A DNA stretch of 64,000 bases, from the NCBI RefSeq assembly GCF_030012215.1, contig NZ_JASCXX010000001.1, positions 310,001 to 374,000 of the forward strand, written 5' to 3'. A program made the position numbers and the translations under genes. A model generated the notes under the pieces. The model saw only the letters and a program-made list of their open reading frames with translations. It did no database searches and was not told where the DNA came from. This document shows, piece after piece, positions 54,197 to 63,804 of this stretch. The DNA is from Anaerobaca lacustris (GTDB taxonomy: Bacteria; Planctomycetota; Phycisphaerae; Sedimentisphaerales; Anaerobacaceae). How positions within the stretch are numbered: the stretch's first letter is position 1; every line of letters begins with the position of its first letter.

Positions 54197-56557
54197 GTGA
54201 CGAGAAAGCACATGACGCCCAGCCTGTTTGCCTCGCAGGAGCCGCCGGAGCCGGCGGGTACGCACGTCATCCGCGTGGCCCTGGCCTCGGCGGCCGACAC
54301 GGAGTTCGACTACCTCGTGCCCGATGCGCTCTGGCCCGTCGAGGTGGGCCGACGCGTCGAGGTGCCGTTCGGCCGGGGCAACAAGCCCGAGGTCGGCTTC
54401 TGTGTCGAGTCCGACGTGGCGACCGAGAAGGCCTTCCATGGCGCCGGCGGGAAGGCCCGTCTCAAGCGGGTGGCCCGCGTGCTCGACGACGAGCCGCTGC
54501 TCGGGCCCGATCTGATGGAGCTGGCCCGATGGATCGGCGAGTACTACGTCTGTCCGCTGGGCCAGGTGCTGGCGGCGATGGTGCCCGGCGCGGTCAAGCG
54601 AGCCGCGGGCGTCAGGAAGCAGCGGTGCGTGTACCTGACCGCATCGCCCGAAGAGGTTGCCGCCGAGCTTCGCAGCGCCAAACAGAAACAGATCGTCAAC
54701 TTTCTGAGCGAGCGGGAGGCGGTGACAGTCGATGCGGCGGTCGAGGTGGACGAACTGGTGGAGGCGGTCGATTGCCGCCCGCCTGTGGTCAAGCGCCTGG
54801 CCGAGAAGGGCATCGTCAAGCTCGCCGTGAGAAAGGTGCTCCGCGCGTTGCCCGTGGTGCCCGAATCGATGGCCAATCCCGAGCGCGAGGTCGTGCTGAA
54901 CGCTGACCAGCAGCACGGGCTCGAACGGATCGTGCAGCAGATCGAATCCGCCCGCTTCGGCGTCACGCTGCTGCACGGCGTCACCGACAGCGGCAAGACC
55001 GAACTGTATATCCGCGCGATCGAAGTGGTAGTCGCCAAGGGCAAAGCGGCTATTGTGCTGCTGCCGGAGATCGCGCTGACGGCCCAGACCGTTCAGCGGT
55101 TCAATGCGCGGTTCGCGCGGATCGCGGTGATGCACTCGGGTCTGACCGCCGGCCAGCGCAACGTGCAATGGCAGAAGGTCCGCGCCGGCGAAACCGACGT
55201 GGTGATCGGGGCCCGCTCGGCAATCTTCGCGCCGCTGCCGAACCTCGGGATCGTCGTCGTCGACGAGGAGCACGAACCGAGCTACAAGCAGGACACGGTC
55301 CCTCGCTATCACGGGCGGGACGTGGCGATCAAGCGAGCGCAACTGGCGGGGGCCCACTGCATTCTCGGCAGCGCCACGCCGTCGCTGGAGAGCCTCCACA
55401 ACAGCCGGACCAAATCCAGCTTCACGCTGGTCCGACTCCCCAAACGCGTGATGGATCTGCCGATGCCCGAGATGAAGCTCGTGGACATGCGGGCGCGGGA
55501 GGCCGTCGCTGACCGGCTGGACCTGCTGAGCCGGCCGCTGGTGCAGCACCTGACCGAGACGCTGGCCAGAAAGGAACAGGCGATCCTGCTGTTGAACCGG
55601 CGGGGCTACAGCAATTTCGTCTTCTGCCCGTCCTGCAAGCACACGCTGCAATGCCGCAACTGCGACGCGGCGCTGACCTTCCACAAAACGCCACGCACGA
55701 CCGCGCCGATGAAGACCGTCACGGGCCGGCACATGGACTTCGGCTACGCGATCTGCCACCACTGCCTGGCCAAGACGCTGGTCCCGCGCAACTGTCCTCT
55801 GTGCGGCAAGGCGATGACGATGATCGGCCTGGGCTCGCAGCGGCTCGAAGAGGAGCTGGCGGCCAGGTTCCCGGAGGCCCGCGTTCGCCGGGTCGATAGC
55901 GACTCGATGGCCAGCCGCGACTACTACCGCCTGCTCAAGGAGTTCGGCCAGGGCCGCATCGACATTCTCGCGGGCACCCAGATCCTCGCCAAGGGCCTGC
56001 ACTTCCCGAACGTCACGCTCGTCGGCGTTGTCAGCGCGGACACCTGTCTGTATTTACCGGACTTTCGCTCCAACGAGCGGACGTTCCAGTTGATCTCGCA
56101 GGTGGCCGGACGCGCCGGACGATCGGAGAAGCACGGCACCGTCTTCGTGCAGACCTACTTCCCCGACCAGCCGACGATCCAGTTTGCCCTCAAGCAGGAT
56201 TTCGAGGGCTTCGTGCGCGAGGAAATGAAGCATCGCGAGACCTGCACGCTGCCTCCGCTGTGGCGGCTGGCGACGGTCGTGATGCGCGACGAGACGTACG
56301 ATCGCCTGGAGGCGGCCGCCAACAAGATGCGTCTGCGAATCGACGATGCCGTCGCCCGGCACGGCTTGCAGGTGAAGGTTCGCGGGCCGATGCCCGCCGT
56401 CATCAGCCGGATTCAGCGGTTCCACCGCCTCCAGATCGTGGTCCAGGCGCCCACCCCGGCGATCATGGGTAAGTTGTTCGCCGACCTGCGGACGGCGCCG
56501 CCAATTCGGCCGGCGGTGAAAATTGCTGTTGACATCGACCCGGTGAACTTGTTATAG
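54197..56557 (+). CDS. priA: Primosomal protein N' (replication restart helicase PriA)
   Basis: 786 residues. 3'-5' helicase that reloads the replisome at stalled forks. The N-terminal DNA-binding part (VALASAADTEFDYLVP) precedes the helicase with Walker A GVTDSGKTE (Lys about 267), DEEH (about 356), and the zinc-binding region between about 477 and 540 with paired Cys (CPSC, CRNC, CHHC, CPLC). Motif V-VI region AGTQILAKGLHFPNVT and QVAGRAGRS is clear. GTG 54197 is preceded by GAGG; ATG 54212 is a close alternative. Confidence 0.95.
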   Translation: MTRKHMTPSLFASQEPPEPAGTHVIRVALASAADTEFDYLVPDALWPVEVGRRVEVPFGRGNKPEVGFCVESDVATEKAFHGAGGKARLKRVARVLDDEPLLGPDLMELARWIGEYYVCPLGQVLAAMVPGAVKRAAGVRKQRCVYLTASPEEVAAELRSAKQKQIVNFLSEREAVTVDAAVEVDELVEAVDCRPPVVKRLAEKGIVKLAVRKVLRALPVVPESMANPEREVVLNADQQHGLERIVQQIESARFGVTLLHGVTDSGKTELYIRAIEVVVAKGKAAIVLLPEIALTAQTVQRFNARFARIAVMHSGLTAGQRNVQWQKVRAGETDVVIGARSAIFAPLPNLGIVVVDEEHEPSYKQDTVPRYHGRDVAIKRAQLAGAHCILGSATPSLESLHNSRTKSSFTLVRLPKRVMDLPMPEMKLVDMRAREAVADRLDLLSRPLVQHLTETLARKEQAILLLNRRGYSNFVFCPSCKHTLQCRNCDAALTFHKTPRTTAPMKTVTGRHMDFGYAICHHCLAKTLVPRNCPLCGKAMTMIGLGSQRLEEELAARFPEARVRRVDSDSMASRDYYRLLKEFGQGRIDILAGTQILAKGLHFPNVTLVGVVSADTCLYLPDFRSNERTFQLISQVAGRAGRSEKHGTVFVQTYFPDQPTIQFALKQDFEGFVREEMKHRETCTLPPLWRLATVVMRDETYDRLEAAANKMRLRIDDAVARHGLQVKVRGPMPAVISRIQRFHRLQIVVQAPTPAIMGKLFADLRTAPPIRPAVKIAVDIDPVNLL

Positions 56558-56558
56558 C

Positions 56559-56587
56559 TTGCAGTCCTTCGCGACGCGTGGTATACT
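56559..56587 (+). promoter_or_regulatory. Promoter of tRNA-Pro
   Basis: TTGCAG (56559-56564), a 17-base spacer and TATACT (56582-56587), about 15 bases before the tRNA 5' end. Confidence 0.65.
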
Positions 56588-56602
56588 ACACGTTTCGACG
56601 AC

Positions 56603-56677
<75 letters not shown>

Positions 56678-56811
56678 TTCACCCTCGTGTTTGGTCTGTT
56701 CCCCCATTGTTTGTCGGAGTCATGGGTCTGTTGCGCGGATCGGGGGATTGGACCTATAAGACGGATACGACCTATGGTTGTTGCGACCCTTGCCTGGCAG
56801 TCTTATGGAAC

Positions 56812-56840
56812 TTGCTTTGGGTCTGCGGCGACGGTATAGT
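56812..56840 (+). promoter_or_regulatory. Promoter of the Mla-type operon
   Basis: TTGCTT (56812-56817), a 17-base spacer and TATAGT (56835-56840), about 80 bases before the first gene. Confidence 0.55.
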
Positions 56841-56920
56841 TGGGCATGCTGCAGCGGCCCGTTGGCCAATAGGCGGTTCGGCCGGCTTGGCGCGTCGGGG
56901 CATGGATGGGAAGAAAAGCG

Positions 56921-58069
56921 ATGGCAAGGAGAGCCGTGGCACGTTCTGATACCGCCAGTCTGGACTGGGAACCACTCGAAGCGGGCGCGTTGCGCCTGGC
57001 CTTCAGGGGGACGCTGAACGCCGGCAGCGCCGAGCGGCTGTGGCCGGAGGTCATGCGAAAGGTCGCCGAATCGAGGCCGTCTGCCGTTGAGATTGACGCC
57101 CAGGGCGTGGAGGGCCTCGACGCGGCGGGAATGGCCCTGCTTTTCGGAGTCAAGGCCGCCCAGGAAGGCCGAGATGGGGACTTTCGCATCCGGGGGCTGC
57201 GGGATGACCTTGGTGATTTGATGGAGCTGTTCGATCCGGGCCCGCCGGTGGCGCCTGAGCGCGGCCCCGGCCTGCTGGTCCGGTCGGTCAATCGTCTCGG
57301 TCAGGCTGCCCACGAATTCGTCACGGGCTTCCATTCCCAGGTCGGTTTTCTGGGAGAGATCTTCGTTCGGCTGCTGGGCGTTCTGGTTCGTCCGAGTCGT
57401 CTGCGTTGGGCCGACACCTTCCTGATCGCCGAGAAGGCCGGGGCCAATGCCGTCGGGATTGTCGGCTTGATGGGCTTTCTGATCGGACTGATCCTGGCTT
57501 TTCAGTCGGCGGTGGCCATGCAGAAATTCGGCGCCGAAATCTACGTGGCCGATCTCGTGGTCATCTCGCTGTTCCGCGAGCTGGGCCCGCTGATCACGGC
57601 GTTCATCCTGGCCAGCCGGAGCGGGTCGGCATTTGCGGCCGAGCTGGGGACGATGAAGGTCAATGAGGAGGTGGACGCCCTCATTACGATGGGCGTGGAC
57701 CCCGTGCGTTTCCTGGCCCTGCCCCGGATCGTCGCCGCCGTCGCTGTGATGCCGCTGCTGACCTTGTTCAATATGTTGTCTGGTCTGATCGGTTGCGGGT
57801 TGGTGATGCGCTCGTTCGGTTTTCCCGTCGCGACCTACGTCAACGCGATTCAGCAGGCCGCAACCTTGGGCGATCTGTTCGGCGGCTTGGTCAAGACCTT
57901 CGTCTTCGGCGCGCTGATCGCCGGCATCGGATGTCTGCGCGGCTTGCAGACCGGCAACAGTCCCAGCGCCGTCGGCGATTCGGCGACCCGCGCCGTCGTC
58001 AGCGGGATCGTGGGCATCGTCCTGGCCGACGGGGTCTTCGCCGTGGTGTATTACTACCTGGGGATATAG
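56921..58069 (+). CDS. mlaE: MlaE-family lipid ABC transporter permease with N-terminal STAS domain
   Basis: 382 residues. The N-terminal STAS-like domain (about 10-105; VEIDAQGVEGLDAAGMALL) corresponds to MlaB and is fused to the permease. The MlaE permease follows (about 145-380) with the conserved FRELGPLITAFILASRSGSAFAAELGTMKVNEEVDAL segment in the middle. It moves phospholipid between membranes together with the three genes downstream. ATG 56921 has GGGAAG upstream; ATG 56906 is in frame. Confidence 0.92.
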   Translation: MARRAVARSDTASLDWEPLEAGALRLAFRGTLNAGSAERLWPEVMRKVAESRPSAVEIDAQGVEGLDAAGMALLFGVKAAQEGRDGDFRIRGLRDDLGDLMELFDPGPPVAPERGPGLLVRSVNRLGQAAHEFVTGFHSQVGFLGEIFVRLLGVLVRPSRLRWADTFLIAEKAGANAVGIVGLMGFLIGLILAFQSAVAMQKFGAEIYVADLVVISLFRELGPLITAFILASRSGSAFAAELGTMKVNEEVDALITMGVDPVRFLALPRIVAAVAVMPLLTLFNMLSGLIGCGLVMRSFGFPVATYVNAIQQAATLGDLFGGLVKTFVFGALIAGIGCLRGLQTGNSPSAVGDSATRAVVSGIVGIVLADGVFAVVYYYLGI

Positions 58070-58075
58070 CGGACC

Positions 58076-58888
58076 ATGGGCCTCGACTCACGACCGATCA
58101 TTGAAGTCAGCGATCTGACCGTGGGCTATGACCACCACGTGATTCTCCGGGACGTGGTGTTCGAGGTGCGCGCCGGCGAGGTCTTCTGCATCCTGGGCGG
58201 CTCCGGCTGCGGCAAGAGCACGCTGCTCAAGCACATGATCGGTCTGCGCTCGCCGATGACCGGACGCATCCTGATCGACGGGACTGACATCGTCACCGCT
58301 GAAGGGCGGGAGCGCCGCGCCCTGCTGGGCCAGATCGGGGTGGCCTATCAGAACGGCGCGCTGTTCGGCTCCATGAGCCTGAGCGAGAACATCTGCCTGG
58401 TCCTCGAAGAGTTTACCCGCCTGCCACGAGCGGCGATGGAGACCGTCGCCCGCATGAAGATGAAAGCCGTGGGTCTGGAAGGAGCCGGCCACCTCATGCC
58501 CTCGGAACTCAGCGGCGGTATGAGAAAACGGGCGGCCATCGCCCGCGCTCTGACCCTCGACCCGAAGATCGTCTTTCTGGATGAGCCCTCAGCCGGGTTG
58601 GACCCGATCACCGCGGCACAGCTCGACGAACTCATTCTCGATCTGTCGCGGACGCTGAAGATTACGTTCGTTATCGTGACACATGAGTTGCCCAGCATCT
58701 TTGCAGTGGCCGACCGGGTGATCGTACTCGACAAGGAGCGCCAGACGATCATCGCCCGCGGTCGGCCCAAAGACCTTCGCGACCGCAGCGACGATCCGTG
58801 GGTCCGTCAGTTTTTCAGTCGTCGGACCTCACCAGCGGCGACCAAGGTCGAAGGCCAGGAGAGTGCACGTTCGTCAACGGGGACATAG
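58076..58888 (+). CDS. mlaF: MlaF-family lipid ABC transporter ATP-binding protein
   Basis: 270 residues. ABC ATPase with Walker A GGSGCGKSTL (about 41-50), signature SGGMRKRAAIA, Walker B KIVFLDEPSAGLDP and the switch His in THEL. Pairs with the permease 6 bases upstream to drive phospholipid transport. Confidence 0.94.
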   Translation: MGLDSRPIIEVSDLTVGYDHHVILRDVVFEVRAGEVFCILGGSGCGKSTLLKHMIGLRSPMTGRILIDGTDIVTAEGRERRALLGQIGVAYQNGALFGSMSLSENICLVLEEFTRLPRAAMETVARMKMKAVGLEGAGHLMPSELSGGMRKRAAIARALTLDPKIVFLDEPSAGLDPITAAQLDELILDLSRTLKITFVIVTHELPSIFAVADRVIVLDKERQTIIARGRPKDLRDRSDDPWVRQFFSRRTSPAATKVEGQESARSSTGT

Positions 58889-58903
58889 GGACGGATTGAT
58901 TCG

Positions 58904-59989
58904 ATGGGAAGAAAACCGAGCTACTTCAAGATCGGCGTCTTTGTGATTGTCGCCACCGCCATGTTGCTGGTGGCTGTGGTTGTCTTCGGCTCCGGGCTGT
59001 TCGCCCCCGGCAGGCTGAGGTTCGAGACCTACTTCAACGAGTCGATCACCGGTTTAGCCGTCGGATCGCCGGTCGAGTTTCGCGGCGTTCGCATCGGCCA
59101 GGTCCAGAGCATCACCTTTGCTGGCAGTGCCTACGATATCCCGCGCGAGGATGGGAGACTGTCCGCGTTCGAACCCATCGTTCGCGTCGTATTCTTCGTG
59201 CCGCGCGAGACGATGCCCGATTTCGCCGTCGAACGCACAGATGCGGTGCTCGAGCAGATGATCGCACGCGGCTTGCGGGTCCGCATCAACTCGAACATTC
59301 TTACCGGGCAGGCCTATCTCGAAGCGAACTATCTCGACCCGAGGCGTTTCCCCGTGCTGCAGGTCCCGTGGACGCCGCAGTATACGTACATTCCATCGGC
59401 GCCGAGCGAGCTGATGACCTTGAAAGACTCGCTTGACAAGATCTTCACACGCTTGCAGGAGATCGACTTTGAGGGGCTCGTCGACTCATTCCGTCAGACG
59501 CTCGCGGCCTTCGAGAAGGCGGCCTCCGATGCCGATCTGGCGCGAGTCAGCGAGGAGGCCACCGGCCTGTTGGCTGAGGCGAGGCAAAAGGTCGCTGCGC
59601 TCGATACGGCGGGCATCAGCGATGCGGTGCATCGCCTGCTGGCCTCGCTGGATCAGACCGTCGCCGACGCCAACGTTCCCGAACTGAGCGGCGAGGCGAA
59701 GCGTCTGATCGCGGAGGTTCGCGGCACGAACGACCACCTTCATCGCCTGCTGGCAGCGCCGGAAGGGATGGCCGGCGGGACCAACCTGCCGGAGGTGGTC
59801 GCCCGGCTCAACCGGGTCATGTTGAGCATCGACCGGCTCATCGCGACCGAGAGACCGGAAATCGAGGTTATCATCGGCAATTTCCGCGAGATCTCCGACA
59901 ACTTGCGGGACCTGTCCGAAAGTCTCAGGGCCCGTCCCTCGGAACTGCTCTTCAGCCAACCCCCACGTCAATCGGAGGCATACAAATGA
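58904..59989 (+). CDS. mlaD: MlaD-family MCE-domain substrate-binding protein
   Basis: 361 residues. One N-terminal membrane helix (about 8-30) anchors an MCE domain (about 37-120; YFNESITGLAVGSPVEFRGV). The remainder is a long predicted helix region of about 200 residues, longer than in E. coli MlaD and more like PqiB/YebT or mammalian-cell-entry proteins. It forms the periplasmic lipid conduit. Confidence 0.92.
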   Translation: MGRKPSYFKIGVFVIVATAMLLVAVVVFGSGLFAPGRLRFETYFNESITGLAVGSPVEFRGVRIGQVQSITFAGSAYDIPREDGRLSAFEPIVRVVFFVPRETMPDFAVERTDAVLEQMIARGLRVRINSNILTGQAYLEANYLDPRRFPVLQVPWTPQYTYIPSAPSELMTLKDSLDKIFTRLQEIDFEGLVDSFRQTLAAFEKAASDADLARVSEEATGLLAEARQKVAALDTAGISDAVHRLLASLDQTVADANVPELSGEAKRLIAEVRGTNDHLHRLLAAPEGMAGGTNLPEVVARLNRVMLSIDRLIATERPEIEVIIGNFREISDNLRDLSESLRARPSELLFSQPPRQSEAYK

Positions 59990-60606
59990 TGCGACAATGG
60001 ACACGGATCGTCCTGGCGCTGGCCCCGGCGGTGTGTTCGCTCGCTCTGGCGGGCTGCGCGGGATCGCCATCGATCCACAGCCGTTTCTACATGCTCCAAG
60101 CGCAGCGACATGTGGTCCCGACTGTGGCTCAGGGCAAGGGGATCCTCGTGGTGTGCCGGTTCACCATCGATGCGGCATATGCCGGCAGGGGGCTGGTCTA
60201 CCGTCTCGACGAGCATCGCTACGAATCGGATGCTTACAACGAGTTTCTGATCTCTCCGACGGTGATGATTACGGAGAAGACGCGGGACTGGCTGGCGGAG
60301 TCCGGCCTGTTTGCCCAGGTCGTTGGAACAGGCAGCGGCGTCGAGGCTACGCATCGGATCGAGGCCAACATCACTGCTCTCCATGGCGACTTTCGTGACA
60401 AGAACGCGCCAAAGGCCGTGGTCGAGGTGCGGTTCTTCCTGCTGCGCACAGAGAGTGGAATCGATCCGGAGGTCGTCTTAGGCAAGCCGTATCGGGCGGC
60501 TTGTGACGTCAAGACGGCCGACCCGGAGGGCCTGGTCGCCGGCTTTGACGACTGCCTTCAGACGATCCTGACGGAGCTGGAAAACGACCTGGCCGGCGCC
60601 GTGTGA
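59986..60606 (+). CDS. ABC-type transport auxiliary lipoprotein (PqiC-like)
   Basis: 206 residues. Signal peptide ending in LALAGC, a clear lipobox, then SPSIHSRFYMLQ. The body resembles the ABC_trans_aux family found with MCE transporters (PqiC/YmbA); QVVGTGSGVEATHRIEANI is a typical stretch. Start overlaps the mlaD stop by 4 bases (ATGA), so the operon ends here. It presumably links the transporter to the outer membrane. Confidence 0.82.
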   Translation: MMRQWTRIVLALAPAVCSLALAGCAGSPSIHSRFYMLQAQRHVVPTVAQGKGILVVCRFTIDAAYAGRGLVYRLDEHRYESDAYNEFLISPTVMITEKTRDWLAESGLFAQVVGTGSGVEATHRIEANITALHGDFRDKNAPKAVVEVRFFLLRTESGIDPEVVLGKPYRAACDVKTADPEGLVAGFDDCLQTILTELENDLAGAV

Positions 60607-60683
60607 ATCGAAGGCGTACCGTCTTGCAGGCACCGCGCGAAGGTCGTTGAGCCATCCGCCGAGGACCAGGGCCCCGACGGGCG

Positions 60684-60711
60684 TTGCACGGTGGGGGCGG
60701 GTCAGTATACT
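60684..60711 (+). promoter_or_regulatory. Promoter of the SNF2-type helicase gene
   Basis: TTGCAC (60684-60689), a 16-base spacer and TATACT (60706-60711), about 50 bases before the start codon. Confidence 0.5.
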
Positions 60712-60768
60712 TGACACGATCATCGTTCAGGAAGACATCGCAGGGTTTCTCAGGGAGGTGTGAATTCG

Positions 60769-63204
60769 ATGGCCGGGGCACAGGTATCGGGGATGATTCG
60801 GAAGGGGGCAGGACGCAAGTCAAAGAAGGCGGCTTCGCGGTCTCGGAAGGCGACGAAGGTCTCGCGGACGCGCAAGCCGGAGGAGATGTCGCTGGAGCAA
60901 TGGCAGGTGGCGCTGCGCCGGCAGTTCGCCGAGAAGCAGGACCTGCGGGTCACGAACGTTGGCAGCGAGCCGATCTTCTCGGAATTCCAGGTGGTCAACC
61001 CGCAGACGGGTGGCCAGTATCGCGTTGCCATTCGCGGCCAGGGGCTTGGGGACAACTACTGTTCGTGCCCGGACTTTGCGGTCAATACGTTGGGCACCTG
61101 CAAGCACATCGAGTTCGTGCTCGGCGCCCTGCGCCGCAAGCGCGGCAGTCGCAAAGCATTCACCGAGGGGTTCCATCCGGCCTATTCGGAAGTGTACCTT
61201 CGGTACGGAGCGCAGCGTGCGGTCGTCTTCAAGCCGGGAACCGAATGTCCGGCCGAGTTGCTTCGGCTGGCCAGGGGCTATTTCGATCCCGCCGGCGTGT
61301 TGCGAGCCGAGGCCTACATGCGCTTTGACACGTTCCTGAACCGAGCGGACGAGATTCAACACGACCTGCGGCGCTACGATGATGCGCTCGACTTCATCGC
61401 CGAGGTCCGCGACCGCACGCACCTGGCCGGGCGGATCGACAAGATGTTCCCCGCCGGCGTCCGAAGCAAAGCGTTCGATTCTCTTCTGAAGGTTTCGCTG
61501 TATCCGTATCAACGGGAAGGGGTGCTGTTCGCCGCGCGGACGGGCCGCAGCCTGATCGCCGACGACATGGGGCTCGGCAAGACCATCCAGGCTATCGGCG
61601 CCTGCGAGGTGCTGGCCCGCACGGCGGGTGTCGAGCGCGTGCTGGTGGTCTGTCCCACGTCGCTGAAGTACCAGTGGAAACGGGAGATCGAGACGTTCTG
61701 CGGTCGTCCGGCGGTTGTGGTCGAAGGGTTGTTGGCTGCGCGGGCGGCCCTGTACGCGGCGGACGGCTTCTTCAAGATCGTCAACTACGATGTCGTCCAT
61801 CGTGACGTCGAGGCGATTCGCCGGTGGGAGCCGGATGTGATCGTGCTCGACGAGGCGCAGCGTATCAAGAACTGGAACACCCGCCGGGCCAAGAGCATCA
61901 AGAGGCTCGATTCGAAGTACGCTGTCGTTCTGACGGGCACGCCTCTGGAAAACCGCCTGGAGGAGCTTCACTCCATCGTCGAGTTCGTTGATCGATTCCG
62001 TCTGGGACCCATGTTCCGCTTCCTGGCCGAGCATCAGCAGGCCGACGACAACGGCAGAGTCATCGGCTACCGGAACCTCGACAAGATCGGGCGGACCCTC
62101 GAACCGCTGCTGATTCGACGGACGAAGAGGCAAGTCTTGAAGCAACTGCCCGAGCGGCTGGACAAGAACTACTTCGTGCCGATGACCGCCGAGCAGATGG
62201 CCCACCACGAGGAGAACCGGGAAACCGTAGCGAAGATCGTTGCCAAATGGCGGCGGCTCGGATTCCTCCCGGAGGCCGATCAGCGCCGCCTGATGATCGC
62301 ACTGCAGAACATGCGGATGAGCTGCAACAGCACGTATCTGCTCGACCGGGAGACGGACTATGGCGTCAAGGCCGATGAGATGGTCGCCGTCCTCCAGGAG
62401 ACCTTCGAGCGCCCGAACGACAAGGCCGTGGTTTTCAGCCAGTGGTTGGGCACCCACGAGATCCTCCTGGACCGTCTCCAGTCCGCCAAGCTGGGTTACG
62501 TGTTGTTCCACGGGCGGATCGCATCGAAGGACCGCAGGACGCTGATTCAGCAGTTCCGCGAGGACCCGGACTGCCGCATCTTCCTCTCGACCGACGCCGG
62601 CGGGGTGGGTCTGAATCTGCAGAACGCGGCCACCGTGGTCAACATGGACCTGCCGTGGAACCCGGCGGTGCTCGAACAGCGGGTCGGCCGGGTCCATCGG
62701 CTTGGCCAGCACCGGCCGGTGCGCGTGGTCAACTTCGTTTCGCAGGGGACGATCGAAGAGGGGATGCTGTCGGTGCTCTCGTTCAAGCAGTCGATGTTTG
62801 CGGGGGTGCTGGACGGCGGAACGCCGGAAGTGGCCCTCGGCGGCACGCGGCTCAAGCGATTCATGGATTCCGTCGATCAGGTGACGGGGAACATCCCGGC
62901 GGCCATGCCGCACCACGAGGAGCCCGCTCCGATGGCGGATGGCGGTGAACCGGATGGATCGCCCGACGCCCAGACCCCGGCGGAGCCGCAGTGGGAAGAC
63001 TTGCTCTCTGCGGGATTGTCGTTCCTGAACAAGCTCGGAACGGCCCTGTCCGTCGAACAGAAGACGCCGGTGGAACTCGGCCCCGGACTGCGGATCGAGA
63101 CCGACAAGGCAAGCGGCCAACGGCATCTGACACTGCCCGTGCCGCCGAAGAAGGTGCTCAGCGACCTTGCCGGCCTTCTGGCCCGGTTGGCCGAGAAACT
63201 CTGA
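60769..63204 (+). CDS. SWIM zinc-finger SNF2-family helicase
   Basis: 811 residues. A Lys/Arg-rich N-terminus precedes a SWIM zinc finger (CSCPDF near 98, then CKHIEF). The SNF2 ATPase follows: LIADDMGLGKTIQA (about 265-275), VVCPTSLKYQWKRE, VLDEAQRIKNW (about 360), LTGTPLENR. The C-terminal helicase lobe has FSTDAGGVGLNLQ-type sequence (FLSTDAGGVGLNLQNA) and QRVGRVHRLGQ. SWIM plus SNF2 occurs in bacterial remodellers of unknown DNA or RNA substrate. GGGAGG precedes ATG 60769; GTG 60760 sits too close to it. Confidence 0.9.
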   Translation: MAGAQVSGMIRKGAGRKSKKAASRSRKATKVSRTRKPEEMSLEQWQVALRRQFAEKQDLRVTNVGSEPIFSEFQVVNPQTGGQYRVAIRGQGLGDNYCSCPDFAVNTLGTCKHIEFVLGALRRKRGSRKAFTEGFHPAYSEVYLRYGAQRAVVFKPGTECPAELLRLARGYFDPAGVLRAEAYMRFDTFLNRADEIQHDLRRYDDALDFIAEVRDRTHLAGRIDKMFPAGVRSKAFDSLLKVSLYPYQREGVLFAARTGRSLIADDMGLGKTIQAIGACEVLARTAGVERVLVVCPTSLKYQWKREIETFCGRPAVVVEGLLAARAALYAADGFFKIVNYDVVHRDVEAIRRWEPDVIVLDEAQRIKNWNTRRAKSIKRLDSKYAVVLTGTPLENRLEELHSIVEFVDRFRLGPMFRFLAEHQQADDNGRVIGYRNLDKIGRTLEPLLIRRTKRQVLKQLPERLDKNYFVPMTAEQMAHHEENRETVAKIVAKWRRLGFLPEADQRRLMIALQNMRMSCNSTYLLDRETDYGVKADEMVAVLQETFERPNDKAVVFSQWLGTHEILLDRLQSAKLGYVLFHGRIASKDRRTLIQQFREDPDCRIFLSTDAGGVGLNLQNAATVVNMDLPWNPAVLEQRVGRVHRLGQHRPVRVVNFVSQGTIEEGMLSVLSFKQSMFAGVLDGGTPEVALGGTRLKRFMDSVDQVTGNIPAAMPHHEEPAPMADGGEPDGSPDAQTPAEPQWEDLLSAGLSFLNKLGTALSVEQKTPVELGPGLRIETDKASGQRHLTLPVPPKKVLSDLAGLLARLAEKL

Positions 63205-63247
63205 GAGCGATCACCATTTCATCCGCGCGGAGTCGTAACGTGCCGGC

Positions 63248-63610
63248 CTATTTCAGGCGGGGGGCGGGCAGGCGTTTGAGTCGCTGGCTGCGCGGATCGA
63301 CCTCGATGCCCACCGATTCGAGCGCCGTTACGCCCAGGATCGGTTCGGCGTCGTCGGCGGCGAAGATTACCGTGGTCCAGACCGTCTCGCCCATGAACTC
63401 CACTTGGGCGCCGGCGATGTCCAACTTGACCTCGGAACCGTCGGCCAGTTCGTAGGTTCGTTTCGAACGCGGTTTGAGGCCGATGGCTTGCAGATGCTTG
63501 GCGGGCACCAAGCAATCGACTGCCCCGGTGTCTACGAGGAACAGGCCGTCCCAGGCCTTCTCCGGCTGGGCCGGATTGCGAACCGTTACCGTCACATGCG
63601 TTACACCCAT
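63248..63610 (-). CDS. Retropepsin-like aspartic protease (clan AA)
   Basis: 120 residues. Single-lobe aspartic protease of the bacterial retropepsin-like group: catalytic FLVDTGAVDCLVP (Asp about 27), a flap region RTYELADGSEV, and the ending ILGVTALESVGIEVDP. Active as a dimer in the family. It is encoded without obvious partner genes. ATG 63610 fits the family start; GTG 63619 is a possible longer start. Confidence 0.82.
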   Translation of the reverse strand: MGVTHVTVTVRNPAQPEKAWDGLFLVDTGAVDCLVPAKHLQAIGLKPRSKRTYELADGSEVKLDIAGAQVEFMGETVWTTVIFAADDAEPILGVTALESVGIEVDPRSQRLKRLPAPRLK

Positions 63611-63804
63611 AAGCGCCACCTCGTCCTTTCATTTCTCCATCTCTGCACCAGATGCCATCCAGTATACCACAGAACTCCTCTTTCGTGTGGCTGTTTCCGC
63701 GCGGCGGTACAATTCTGGCAGGAAATGCGGTTTTCTGCGCCCATTCTCGGTGGGAGGATACGTCTTTGGGATGAAGACCGATTGAACGTCCTGATACAGG
63801 TTCT

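Noticed and set aside
60820-63126. 768-codon minus-strand ORF opposite the SNF2 gene
   Set aside because: Antisense shadow; the plus strand encodes complete SNF2 motifs.
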